From: Meloidogyne chitwoodi
Lineage: Eukaryota > Nematoda > Chromadorea > Rhabditida > Meloidogynidae
DNA length: 64,000 nucleotides
Direction: 5' to 3'
Assembly: GCA_015183035.1 (NCBI GenBank)
Contig: JACZZP010000020.1
Location: 558,001-622,000, forward strand
The position numbers were made by a program, and so were the translations under genes. Under the pieces are notes generated by a model. It saw only the letters and a program-made list of their open reading frames with translations. It was not told where the DNA came from and did not search any database. Positions 14,158 through 29,000 of the stretch are shown here, in pieces. Each line of letters begins with the position of its first letter. Position 1 is the stretch's first letter.

Positions 14158-14381
14158 AACCGAAGAGACACTATTGCTTAATAAAGAAGCAAATTTAAAA
14201 CTGTTTACCAATGAAGTAGATGGAATAGGTAATTTAAATTGTTAACAATGAAAATATAGCAATTTTTTTAATATTAAACAAAATTTTTTTAAAGAAAAAT
14301 AATAATTATGAAAATAATATTAACAGGCCATAATACCTTTAAACAAATTCACAACATTAATACAAAAAGTAGCTTATCAGG
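14158..14381 (+). pseudogene. FLYWCH-like gene relic, copy 2 (5' truncated)
   Basis: This matches the second half of the relic at 7,126-7,461 and also the relic at 57,714. It contains the ACTATTGCTTAATAAAGAAG region, then the block ending CTTATCAG followed by GTAGAG. The 5' part with the start codon and Trp region is missing and there are in-frame stops. It is non-functional. Confidence 0.4.
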
Positions 14382-15789
14382 TAGAGCAAATATTTATTAT
14401 TTGCTTTCAATATTACTCATTTTAAAGAACAAATATTATATTATATAATAATTGAACTACTTTAATAATACATAGATTATAATAAGTTTATAAAAATTTT
14501 AATAATTAAAAATAAATAATAAAAATATTTTTAATTATTAAAATTATTTTAATAATTAAAAATAAATAATATAAAATAAAACTTTAAAATACAATGAAAA
14601 ATATTATTATTATTACAACAAATCCACTAACAAGAATTATTATTATTAAATAAATTAATTAATTAATTTTTGTGTGAAGAAATTACTTAAAAATAAATTA
14701 GATATAATATAGTAAATGCAAAAAAATAACAACGAGGAAGGAGAAGATTTTTATATTACTAATATATAATTAATTGTATAAAAAATTAAATATTTAAATT
14801 TAAATAAAATTTATAATAAAAAAGTTATTAAAAAAATGATGAAGCTAAATAACCAACTTTAATGGAAAAATAAGTTTAGATTACAGGTTTTATATAATAT
14901 TGATATTTATAAAATCAACAAAATGATTTTTTCCTCAATTTATCGGTTACGTTCTCAGAGAAAAAGAAATTACAAGTTTATTTTAAATAAAATAGTGGAC
15001 TAAAAAAATAAATAAAAAAATTTAAATTTATATATATTTAAATAATTGATGAATAAAAAAAAATATTATATTAAATCAATAAATATATTTGTTTGTTAAA
15101 CTATGCATGTGCTATTGTTCAGATATATTCTCCTTTAATACTTTTCAAGAATTTCTAATCTCGATGCCTACATTTCAAGAGCTTAAGCAATTTAATGTTC
15201 GCAATTACAACAAATTAATTATTATTAAAATTATATAAAAAAATAAATATAAATAATTAAAAAAAATAAATCAAGTGCTTTGGACATTGAAATAATTTAA
15301 ATAATAATATTAAAAATTTTAATATTCATTAATAATTTATTTAAAAAATATTTTTGTATATAATTACTATAAGAATTAAGATGATTTTGAGTTTTTCAAT
15401 AATGAACCGACAAATACATATTTTTAATTTAAATAAAAAATTAAATTCATAAAATTTAATTAGTAAATTAAAAATATTTAAAATTAATAAAATAAATATT
15501 TCATTAAAAATTTTTTTAAATAAATTTTATTAAAAAATTAAAATTATTAAATTTAAATTAAATTTAATAAAAAAAATATATTTTGCTTCAGAATGTATAT
15601 GGGGAGCATTTTGTTGTGCAGTCAGCTTTAAATAAATATAATTTTAAAATTTTTAAAATATATTTGTGTTAATTCTTATTATTTTGATGAAATTGATATA
15701 AATAATTTTACTTAATATGAAAACTAAGTTAAAATAAAATTTTAATTTAAAAAATAAAAAATAGTATGAACTTTGTTCTTTTCTCTTAA

Positions 15790-15870
15790 TGTGGTCATTT
15801 ATTTTTCTTCTCCTCTCTTCTTTTCACTATATAAGCAGAGAAAATTCATTTTTTCTTCATTCAACATATT
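15790..15870 (+). promoter_or_regulatory. Core-promoter-like module A (TATA plus TTCATT)
   Basis: A pyrimidine-rich tract (CTTCTCCTCTCTTC) precedes TATATAAG at 15,828. About 30 bp downstream lies CTTCATTCAAC at about 15,857. The same arrangement recurs at five other places in the window. No open reading frame follows, so if active it would drive a non-coding or very small transcript. Confidence 0.35.
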
Positions 15871-18800
15871 AATAAAAAAATAACAATTCATCGATAAATA
15901 AAAAATAAAAACAACTTAAATAATTTATTATAATAAAAAATTAAATTAATATTTAAACTACATATGTATTTAACACTTTTTATTAAATGTTAATTATAAA
16001 TAAATAAAAACAATCACAAATAATAAAATTTAAAATTAAATTTATAAATATATTTTAATTCTACCAAATACATATTAAATTTAATTTAAAACTAAATACT
16101 AAGTAAGCAAAGCAATACATTTTTAATGTAAAAAATGGTCATTGAAATAAAATGTGAAATCAACCATCACTGAGAGAATAATATGATTTAAAAACAACAA
16201 AAATTAAGAAAATTAACTTTTGAACGAATAAAATTATTAAATAAAAAGAGATGTTTAAATAATTTAAATTATTTTATTTATTTTATAAAAATAATTTTAA
16301 ATTAACTAATAAATTTTAAAAGAATTAGAAAAAAATGCCAAACTCTCCTGAATTCTAAATTATGATACAAATAACGAAAATAAATATTTTTATAATATTA
16401 AATTAAATTTTAAAAATAAAATCTACCAATTTTCTTAATTAAAAATTATTTTCGAATTAAAAAATTTATTTAATTCTAAAACAAATATATAATATCACGT
16501 TTATTATAAAATAAAATTTAAAATAATTTTTAATTTAATATTCAGTAATTAATTTAATAATTAAATTAAAAATTATTATTAATTTATGAGAGATTATTTA
16601 ATTTATAATGAATATTTTATTTAGGTTATATAAATTAATATACATAAAAAATTTAAATTATTCATAAGTATTCTTACGGATCAAGACATTTAAATGACCA
16701 TCATTATTAAAAATTAATAATATAAAAAAGCACAATTTATATTATATTTTTATTATTAAAAATAATTTAATAATTTGAAATATTATTATTAATTAAAAAT
16801 TTGTTCATTTATTTTAATTTAGATAATTATACATATAAATATTTATATCAAATTTTTAAAATTAATACTAAAATTCAAAAAAAAAATTATATCAAGTATG
16901 AAAAATATATCTTTAATAATTTTATAATGATAAATTTATTTTAAAAAATAAATTTAAATAATCCAATGACGGGACAGCTAGTTATTTTTTGTTTGACTAA
17001 TATCTATTTTTATTGAATTAAAAAATATTAATATTAAATAAAAATTTTTAAATTAAAAAAAAAAACATTTTAGATTAAAAATTATTTTAAATAATTTTTA
17101 AAATATAATTTAACAAATTTAAAAAAATGAAGATCCAGCAAGAAAAGGAGCTCATCACCTAATATATAATTTATGCATTAAAATTCATTGACGTATTTAT
17201 GAAATTTAATATTAAATAAATTTTAAAATATTTAAGATTTTTAATAAATATTAAAATTCTATATTTATATTTAAATTATTGTATAAATTAAGTTTTTACA
17301 TCTATAATACTGGTACTTATTGTTTTCTTTTTTAGCTTTATAAAATATTAAAAAATTATTTTTATCAAATTTTTATTAATTATAAAAAGCTTTTTAAAAA
17401 AATTTAAGTCTATGGAAGGAAAGGAAACAAATAATTTTTAGCATATTACTAATAAATAAATAATGAAGCATAAGTATATAATAATTTATAAATTCATTGT
17501 GAGTATTAAATTTAAAAAAAAAATTTTTTTTATTAGAAAACAATTTTTTAATTTATAAAATAATTAAATTATATTAAAAAATTAAAATATATGTAGATTA
17601 AAAAAATTATATATAAAAAAGAAAATAAAAAAATATTAAAATTGAGAATAATGAATCTAAAAAAAATTTTTGTTAAGTATAAATTGTTTAGATTATTAAA
17701 AAACAAAGTTTAAAAAAATTAATTTATAAAGAAAAATTAAATTTTAAAAAAATCTAAAATTAAAATGACAAAAAATTATTTTTATTCTGAATACTTTTTA
17801 TTTGATGATAAAAACAAAATTTTGTCTAAGCCATAAAAAATAATCTAATAAAGAATAAATTATTAAAAAAAACAATTCAAAAATTTTTTGATATTCTACG
17901 TCCTAATATCAATTTCCCGAGTGAGTTTGATCAAAATAAATTTTTTTAAATAAATAAAAATTATAAAAAATAATTTTGAAATATAAATAAAATTTAATAT
18001 TATAATATATAAAATAATTATATACTTTAAAACACCTTTCAACTTGAGCTTGTCTACTTGATATTTATTTAAATAAAAAATTATTAAAATTATTTTTATA
18101 TTTTATTATTTTTAAAAAATAATAAAAATAAGTAATTATTATATGTATAATATGTACATTTATTTATTAAAAAATTAAATTATATTTACTTTCAAATAAA
18201 AATGAAATTTGAAAAAATTCAAGCTAATATTGAAAAGAAAAAGTTGCTGATAATAAGCTTTATATTTAAATTATATTTTTTTTTATGAAAATTTTGGCCA
18301 AGTACAAACCTATATTGCGTCGTTAGGCGATGATACTAACTAATTTTAATTTAAAAAATTAACGTTATATAATTTAATTTAAAAAAATTAAAAATATTAA
18401 TTTTAATTTTAATATTTTAAATTAATTTTAAAAAATATTAAAAAACAACAATGCACATAAATCAAATTAATGGTATCTTTACAAAAACTTTTATGACCCC
18501 AAGTTCATAAATAGATTTTTAAAAAATTAATATTAAATTTTTAATTAATTATTTTAAAAAAATGAACAATTTTATATTAAAATAAAATAATTAAGAATTA
18601 AATTTTTCAAATTTTTCTGTCTAATTCTTCTATGCCTACTGTACACAATTGAAATGGAATTTCAAAATAATAATTTTAATAAAAATAAAATTGAATAAAA
18701 ATATTTAATTTTATCCAAAATTAAATAATACTAAAAATAATAATAATAAATTCTTAAATTAATAACTTTACAAAAACAAAAAAACTTTATTTTATAATTT

Positions 18801-19149
18801 GTTAAAATGGATAATTAAAAAATTATACAGAATATTTTATTCGTCTGGTTAACAAAAAATTTAGATCGCGTTTATTCTAAATATAAATATGATAAAAAAA
18901 TAATCAGAGAAAAATTAAAAAAAATTAATTATATAATAAAAATGTATTAAAATTAATTTTAAAGAAAAATTAATTTTTATATAATTATTTAAAAATATTC
19001 CTATTGCTGACCGTCAGTAGGTATCTACACATATGGAATAATAATAAGTGAAAAATAATAATATTATACTACATTAAATAGAAGAAAAAGTATCTTTAAA
19101 AAAGCATAACTAAACGCTTCTGACCATTTTGTAATTTTAACTTTTAGGT

Positions 19150-19225
19150 ATTTTAACTTTTTTCTTCCCTTTTCTCTGACTATAAAAGTAAGCGACTCGC
19201 AACATTCCTTGTCATTTCTCATTTT
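19150..19225 (+). promoter_or_regulatory. Core-promoter-like module B
   Basis: The tract TTCTTCCCTTTTCTCTGAC is followed by TATAAAAG at 19,181, and GTCATTTCTCATTTT starts about 30 bp later (19,211). Its initiator block is nearly identical to that of module F at 61,015. It lies on the opposite strand downstream of the channel gene, so it is not the promoter of that gene. Confidence 0.35.
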
Positions 19226-20007
19226 ATTTTAAAAAATAAAAGTTATCCTAATCAATATAAGACATATTTTTGTTTTAAAGCAACTATTACTCAACAAAAT
19301 TATTATTAAAAAATTATTTTTAATTTTAAAAATATTTTTATTATTTATAAAAAATAAATTTCTTCTACCATAATAATTAAATAAATAACTTAATAATATA
19401 TTAAATAAATTAACTATAATATGTATAAGAAATAAATAATATATATGTAATATTAATAAATATAAATAAATAATATTATAAATAAAATTAAAAAATTATC
19501 AAACGATTAAAATATATTTTATTTGCTTAATTGTTAACATCTATGATTTCCATCTACTATGTCATATTTTATAACATGACTTAAAGACTCTTTTTAATAT
19601 TAAGACATAAATAATAAATTAAAATTTATAATTAAAAATAATTTTAAAAAATGTTTTGATATTTATTATCTGAAAATGAACGACTATTTAGAAACTTAGC
19701 AAAGAATCAAACATGAGAGCTTACTATACTCAATTGATTTATAATTTTAATAAAAATTAGTAAATAAAAATTAATTTGAAAAAATAATTGATTAAATTAA
19801 TAAAAAAATTTTTTTTAATTAATATTGAAAAAATTAAATGTAATAAATTTTTTTATTATCTACATATTATAAAATTGTTTTTATGTTTAAATATTTGTTT
19901 CTTTTAATTTTAAAGGAACAAGCAATGCATATATATTATTATTTTGTGTTTTTTCAGCGGGAACCATAAAACTGAAAACAAATAAATTTATTAAAAAATT
20001 AATAAAA

Positions 20008-23000
20008 TTATAAAAACCGATGAATAGCATTTGGACTAGCTTGTAACAACAAAAAAGGCTTTCCATAACTTTTATTTTGTAAAATTAACCCATCTTCATC
20101 ATTAATTTCGTTTGGCATAATCTTTAAAATTAAAAAAAATTAAATTTTATTAAAAAATTAACAACTTTAATATTTTTTCCTTTTAATAATCTTTGTACTG
20201 CAGCACTTGGTGGATCATATAATTTATTTTTTGAATTTTTACTATCCAAATCTAATTCAGAAAGAACATAACTAACACCTAATTCTCTTGCCTGTTTAAG
20301 GCTAAGCATTGCTCCACCAACTTGAATCAGTTTTCCACTAGCTGTTCTAATTACTTCAATACCTTTATATTTAAAATATATAATTAATTATTTTTAAAGA
20401 ATAATTATAAAAATAATTAATTAATTATTTTTAAAGAATAATTATAAAAATAATTAATTAATTATTTTTAAAGAATAATTATAAAAATAATTAATTAATT
20501 ATTTTTATGTAATAAATATAAAAATAATTAATTATTTTTAAAGAATAATTATAAAAATAATTAATTATTTTTAAAGAATAATTATAGAATAATTAATTAT
20601 TTTTAAAGAATAATTATATAAATAATTAATTAATTATTTTTAAAGAATAATTATAGAATAATTAATTATTTTTAAAGAATAATTATATAAATAATTAATT
20701 AATTATTTTTAAAGAATAATTATAGAATAATTAATTATTTTTAAAGAATAATTATATAAATAATTAATTAATTATTTTTAAAGAATAATTATAGAATAAT
20801 TAATTATTTTTAAAGAATAATTATATAAATAATTAATTAATTATTTTTAAAGAATAATTATAGAATAATTAATTATTTTTAAAGAATAATTATAAAAATA
20901 ATTAATTAATTATTTTTAAAGAATAATTATAGAATAATTAATTATTTTTAAAGAATAATTATATAAATAATTAATTAATTATTTTTAAAGAATAATTATA
21001 TAAATAATTAATTAATTATTTTTAAAGAATAATTATAGAATAATTAATTATTTTTAAAGAATAATTATATAAATAATTAATTAATTATTTTTAAAGAATA
21101 ATTATAGAATAATTAATTAATTATTTTTAAAGAATAATTATAGAATAATTAATTATTTTTAAAGAATAATTATATAAATAATTAATTATTTTTAAAGAAT
21201 AATTATAAAAATAATTAATTAATTATTTTTATGTAATAAATATAAAAATAATTAATTATTTTTAAAGAATAATTATAAAAATAATTAATTATTTTTAAAG
21301 AATAATTATAAAAATAATTAATTATTTTTAAAGAATAATTATAAAAATAATTAATTATTTTTAAAGAATAATTATAAAAATAATTAATTAATTATTTTTA
21401 AAGAATAATTATAAAAATAATTAATTAATTATTTTTATGTAATAAATATAAAAATAATTAATTATTTTTAAAGAATAATTATAAAAATAATTAATTATTT
21501 TTAAAGAATAATTATAGAATAATTAATTATTTTTAAAGAATAATTATATAAATAATTAATTAATTATTTTTAAAGAATAATTATAGAATAATTAATTATT
21601 TTTAAAGAATAATTATATAAATAATTAATTAATTATTTTTAAAGAATAATTATAGAATAATTAATTATTTTTAAAGAATAATTATATAAATAATTAATTA
21701 ATTATTTTTAAAGAATAATTATAGAATAATTAATTATTTTTAAAGAATAATTATATAAATAATTAATTAATTATTTTTAAAGAATAATTATAGAATAATT
21801 AATTATTTTTAAAGAATAATTATATAAATAATTAATTAATTATTTTTAAAGAATAATTATAGAATAATTAATTATTTTTAAAGAATAATTATAAAAATAA
21901 TTAATTAATTATTTTTAAAGAATAATTATAGAATAATTAATTATTTTTAAAGAATAATTATATAAATAATTAATTAATTATTTTTAAAGAATAATTATAT
22001 AAATAATTAATTAATTATTTTTAAAGAATAATTATAGAATAATTAATTATTTTTAAAGAATAATTATATAAATAATTAATTAATTATTTTTAAAGAATAA
22101 TTATAGAATAATTAATTAATTATTTTTAAAGAATAATTATAGAATAATTAATTATTTTTAAAGAATAATTATATAAATAATTAATTATTTTTAAAGAATA
22201 ATTATAAAAATAATTAATTAATTATTTTTAAAGAATAATTATAGAATAATTAATTATTTTTAAAGAATAATTATATAATAATTAATTATTTTTAAAGAAT
22301 AATTATATAAATAATTAATTAATTATTTTTAAAGAATAATTATAGAATAATTAATTATTTTTAAAGAATAATTATATAAATAATTAATTATTTTTAAAGA
22401 ATAATTATAAAAATAATTAATTAATTATTTTTATGTAATAAATATAAAAATAATTAATTATTTTTAAAGAATAATTATAAAAATAATTAATTATTTTTAA
22501 AGAATAATTATAAAAATAATTAATTATTTTTAAAGAATAATTATAAAAATAATTAATTATTTTTAAAGAATAATTATAAAAATAATTAATTAATTATTTT
22601 TAAAGAATAATTATAAAAATAATTAATTAATTATTTTTATGTAATAAATATAAAAATAATTAATTATTTTTAAAGAATAATTATAAAAATAATTAATTAT
22701 TTTTAAAGAATAATTATAGAATAATTAATTATTTTTAAAGAATAATTATATAAATAATTAATTAATTATTTTTAAAGAATAATTATAGAATAATTAATTA
22801 TTTTTAAAGAATAATTATATAAATAATTAATTAATTATTTTTAAAGAATAATTATAGAATAATTAATTATTTTTAAAGAATAATTATATAAATAATTAAT
22901 TAATTATTTTTAAAGAATAATTATAGAATAATTAATTATTTTTAAAGAATAATTATATAAATAATTAATTAATTATTTTTAAAGAATAATTATAGAATAA

Positions 23001-26000
23001 TTAATTATTTTTAAAGAATAATTATATAAATAATTAATTAATTATTTTTAAAGAATAATTATAGAATAATTAATTAATTATTTTTAAAGAATAATTATAG
23101 AATAATTAATTATTTTTAAAGAATAATTATATAAATAATTAATTATTTTTAAAGAATAATTATAAAAATAATTAATTAATTATTTTTATGTAATAAATAT
23201 AAAAATAATTAATTATTTTTAAAGAATAATTATAAAAATAATTAATTATTTTTAAAGAATAATTATAAAAATAATTAATTATTTTTAAAGAATAATTATA
23301 AAAATAATTAATTATTTTTAAAGAATAATTATAAAAATAATTAATTAATTATTTTTAAAGAATAATTATAAAAATAATTAATTAATTATTTTTATGTAAT
23401 AAATATAAAAATAATTAATTATTTTTAAAGAATAATTATAAAAATAATTAATTATTTTTAAAGAATAATTATAGAATAATTAATTATTTTTAAAGAATAA
23501 TTATATAAATAATTAATTAATTATTTTTAAAGAATAATTATAGAATAATTAATTATTTTTAAAGAATAATTATATAAATAATTAATTAATTATTTTTAAA
23601 GAATAATTATAGAATAATTAATTATTTTTAAAGAATAATTATATAAATAATTAATTAATTATTTTTAAAGAATAATTATAGAATAATTAATTATTTTTAA
23701 AGAATAATTATATAAATAATTAATTAATTATTTTTAAAGAATAATTATAGAATAATTAATTATTTTTAAAGAATAATTATATAAATAATTAATTAATTAT
23801 TTTTAAAGAATAATTATAGAATAATTAATTATTTTTAAAGAATAATTATAAAAATAATTAATTAATTATTTTTAAAGAATAATTATAGAATAATTAATTA
23901 TTTTTAAAGAATAATTATATAAATAATTAATTAATTATTTTTAAAGAATAATTATATAAATAATTAATTAATTATTTTTAAAGAATAATTATAGAATAAT
24001 TAATTATTTTTAAAGAATAATTATATAAATAATTAATTAATTATTTTTAAAGAATAATTATAGAATAATTAATTAATTATTTTTAAAGAATAATTATAGA
24101 ATAATTAATTATTTTTAAAGAATAATTATATAAATAATTAATTATTTTTAAAGAATAATTATAAAAATAATTAATTAATTATTTTTAAAGAATAATTATA
24201 GAATAATTAATTATTTTTAAAGAATAATTATATAATAATTAATTATTTTTAAAGAATAATTATATAAATAATTAATTAATTATTTTTAAAGAATAATTAT
24301 AGAATAATTAATTATTTTTAAAGAATAATTATATAAATAATTAATTAATTATTTTTAAAGAATAATTATAGAATAATTAATTAATTATTTTTAAAGAATA
24401 ATTATAGAATAATTAATTATTTTTAAAGAATAATTATAGAATAATTAATTATTTTTAAAGAATAATTATATAAATAATTAATTATTTTTAAAGAATAATT
24501 ATAAAAATAATTAATTATTTTTAAAGAATAATTATAAAAATAATTAATTATTTTTAAAGAATAATTATATAAATAATTAATTAATTATTTTTAAAGAATA
24601 ATTATATAAATAATTAATTAATTATTTTTAAAGAATAATTATAGAATAATTAATTATTTTTAAAGAATAATTATATAAATAATTAATTAATTATTTTTAA
24701 AGAATAATTATAGAATAATTAATTATTTTTAAAGAATAATTATATAAATAATTAATTAATTATTTTTAAAGAATAATTATAGAATAATTAATTATTTTTA
24801 AAGAATAATTATATAAATAATTAATTAATTATTTTTAAAGAATAATTATAGAATAATTAATTATTTTTAAAGAATAATTATATAAATAATTAATTAATTA
24901 TTTTTAAAGAATAATTATAGAATAATTAATTATTTTTAAAGAATAATTATATAAATAATTAATTAATTATTTTTAAAGAATAATTATATAAATAATTAAT
25001 TAATTATTTTTAAAGAATAATTATATAAATAATTAATTAATTATTTTTAAAGAATAATTATAGAATAATTAATTATTTTTAAAGAATAATTATATAAATA
25101 ATTAATTAATTATTTTTAAAGAATAATTATAGAATAATTAATTATTTTTAAAGAATAATTATAAAAATAATTAATTAATTATTTTTAAAGAATAATTATA
25201 GAATAATTAATTATTTTTAAAGAATAATTATATAAATAATTAATTAATTATTTTTAAAGAATAATTATAGAATAATTAATTAATTATTTTTAAAGAATAA
25301 TTATAGAATAATTAATTATTTTTAAAGAATAATTATATAAATAATTAATTATTTTTAAAGAATAATTATAAAAATAATTAATTATTTTTAAAGAATAATT
25401 ATAAAAATAATTAATTATTTTTAAAGAATAATATATAAAAATAATTAATTATTTTTAAAGAATAATTATAAATAATTAATAATATTTTTTAAAGAATAAT
25501 TATAAATAATTAATTATTTTTAAAGAATAATTATATAAATAATTAATTATTTTTAAAGAATAATTATAAATAATAATTATTTTTAAAGAATAATTATAAA
25601 TAATTAATTATTTTTAAAGAATAATTATAAAATAATTAATTATTTTTAAAGAATAATTATAAAATAATTAATATTTTTAAAGAATAATTATAAAATAATT
25701 AATTATTTTTAAAGAATAATTATAAAAATAATTAATTATTTTTAAAGAATAATTATAAATAATTAATTATTTTTAAAGAATAATTATAAAATATTAATTA
25801 ATTATTTTAAAGAATAATTATAGAATAATAATTATTTTTAAAGAATAATTATATAAATAATTAATAATTATTTTTAAAGAATAATTATAGAATAATTAAT
25901 TATTTTTAAAGAATAATTATATAAATAATTAATTAATTATTTTTAAAGAATAATTATAGAATAATTAATTATTTTTAAAGAATAATATATATAATAATTA

Positions 26001-29000
26001 ATTAATTATTTTTAAAGAATAATTATAGAATAATTAATTATTTTTAAAGAATAATTATATAAATAATTAATTAATTATTTTTAAAGAATAATTATAGAAT
26101 AATTAATTATTTTTAAAGAATAATTATAAATAATTAATTAATTATTTTTAAAGAATAATTATAGAATAATTAATTATTTTTAAAGAATAATTATATAAAT
26201 AATTAATTAATTATTTTTTAAGAATAATTATAAATAAATTAATTATTTTTAAAGAATAATTATAAATAATTAATTATTTTTAAAGAATAATTATAAAATA
26301 ATTAATTAATTATTTTTAAAGAATAATTATAGAATAATTAATTATTTTAAAGAATAATTATAAAATAATTAATTAATTATTTTTAAAGAATAATTATAGA
26401 ATAATTAATTATTTTTAAAGAATAATTATAAATAATTAATTAATTATTTTTAAAATAATTATAGAATAATTAATTATTTTTAAAGAATAATTATAAAAAT
26501 AATTAATTATTTTTAAAGAATAATTATAAAATAATTAATTATTTTAGAATAATATAAAAATAATTAATTATTTTTAAAGAATAATTATAAAAATAATTAA
26601 TTATTTTTAAGAATAATTATAAATAATAATTATTTTTAAAGAATAATTATATAAATAATTAATTAATTATTTTTAAAGAATAATATATAGAATAATTAAT
26701 TATTTTTTAAAGAATAATTTATAGAATAATTAATTATTTTTAAAGAATAATTATAAATAATTAATTAATTATTTTTAAAGAATAATTATAGAATAATTAA
26801 TTATTTTTAAAGAATAATTATAAAATAATTAATTAATTATTTTTAAAGAATAATTATAGAATAATTAATTATTTTTAAAGAATAATTATAAAATAATTAA
26901 TTAATTATTTTAAAGAATAATTATAGAATAATTAATTATTTTTAAAGAATAATTATATAAATAATTAATTAATTATTTTTAAAGAATAATTATAGAATAA
27001 TTAATTATTTTTAAAGAATAATTATATAAATAATTAATAATTATTTTTAAAGAATAATTATAGAATAATTAATTATTTTTAAAGAATAATTATATAAATA
27101 ATAATTAATTTTTAAAGAATAATTATAGAATAATTAATTTTTTAAAGAATAATTATAAATAATTAATTAATTATTTTTAAAGAATAATTATAGAATAATT
27201 AATTATTTTAAAGAATAATTATATAAATAATTAATTAATTATTTTTAAAGAATAATTATAGAATAATTAATTATTTTTAAAGAATAATTATATAAATAAT
27301 TAATTAATTATTTTAAAGAATAATTATAGAATAATTAATTATTTTTAAAGAATAATTATAAAATAATTAATTAATTATTTTTAAAGAATAATTATAGAAT
27401 AATTAATTATTTTTAAAGAATAATTATAAAATAATTAATTAATTATTTTTAAAGAATAATATAAATAATTAATTAATTTTTTTAAAGAATAATTATAAAA
27501 ATTAATTAATTATTTTTAAAGAATAATTATAGAATAATTAATTATTTTTAAAGAATAATTATAAAAATAATTAATTATTTTTAAAGAATAATTATAGAAT
27601 AATTAATTATTTTTAAAGAATAATTATATAAATAATTAATTAATTATTTTTAAAGAATAATTATAGAATAATTAATTATTTTTAAAGAATAATTATATAA
27701 ATAATTAATTAATTATTTTTAAAGAATAATTATAGAATAATTAATTATTTTTAAAGAATAATTATATAAATAATTAATTAATTATTTTTAAAGAATAATT
27801 ATAGAATAATTAATTATTTTTAAAGAATAATTATATAAATAATTAATTAATTATTTTTAAAGAATAATTATAGAATAATTAATTATTTTTAAAGAATAAT
27901 TATAAAAATAATTAATTAATTATTTTTAAAGAATAATTATAGAATAATTAATTATTTTTAAAGAATAATTATATAAATAATTAATTAATTATTTTTAAAG
28001 AATAATTATATAAATAATTAATTAATTATTTTTAAAGAATAATTATAGAATAATTAATTATTTTTAAAGAATAATTATATAAATAATTAATTAATTATTT
28101 TTAAAGAATAATTATAGAATAATTAATTAATTATTTTTAAAGAATAATTATAGAATAATTAATTATTTTTAAAGAATAATTATATAAATAATTAATTATT
28201 TTTAAAGAATAATTATAAAAATAATTAATTATTTTTAAAGAATAATTATAGAATAATTAATTATTTTTAAAGAATAATTATATAAATAATTAATTAATTA
28301 TTTTTAAAGAATAATTATAGAATAATTAATTATTTTTAAAGAATAATTATATAAATAATTAATTAATTATTTTTAAAGAATAATTATAGAATAATTAATT
28401 ATTTTTAAAGAATAATTATATAAATAATTAATTAATTATTTTTAAAGAATAATTATAGAATAATTAATTATTTTTAAAGAATAATTATATAAATAATTAA
28501 TTAATTATTTTTAAAGAATAATTATAGAATAATTAATTATTTTTAAAGAATAATTATATAAATAATTAATTAATTATTTTTAAAGAATAATTATAGAATA
28601 ATTAATTATTTTTAAAGAATAATTATAAAAATAATTAATTAATTATTTTTAAAGAATAATTATAGAATAATTAATTATTTTTAAAGAATAATTATATAAA
28701 TAATTAATTAATTATTTTTAAAGAATAATTATATAAATAATTAATTAATTATTTTTAAAGAATAATTATAGAATAATTAATTATTTTTAAAGAATAATTA
28801 TATAAATAATTAATTAATTATTTTTAAAGAATAATTATAGAATAATTAATTAATTATTTTTAAAGAATAATTATAGAATAATTAATTATTTTTAAAGAAT
28901 AATTATATAAATAATTAATTATTTTTAAAGAATAATTATAAAAATAATTAATTAATTATTTTTAAAGAATAATTATAGAATAATTAATTATTTTTAAAGA

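Larger units (their letters stand above)
14382..20007. other. Gene-free A/T spacer
   Basis: No coding region recognised. The two most gene-like spots are TATA-box modules at 15,790-15,870 and 19,150-19,225, listed separately. A somewhat GC-richer stretch at 15,105-15,200 has no sustained reading frame. Confidence 0.55.
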
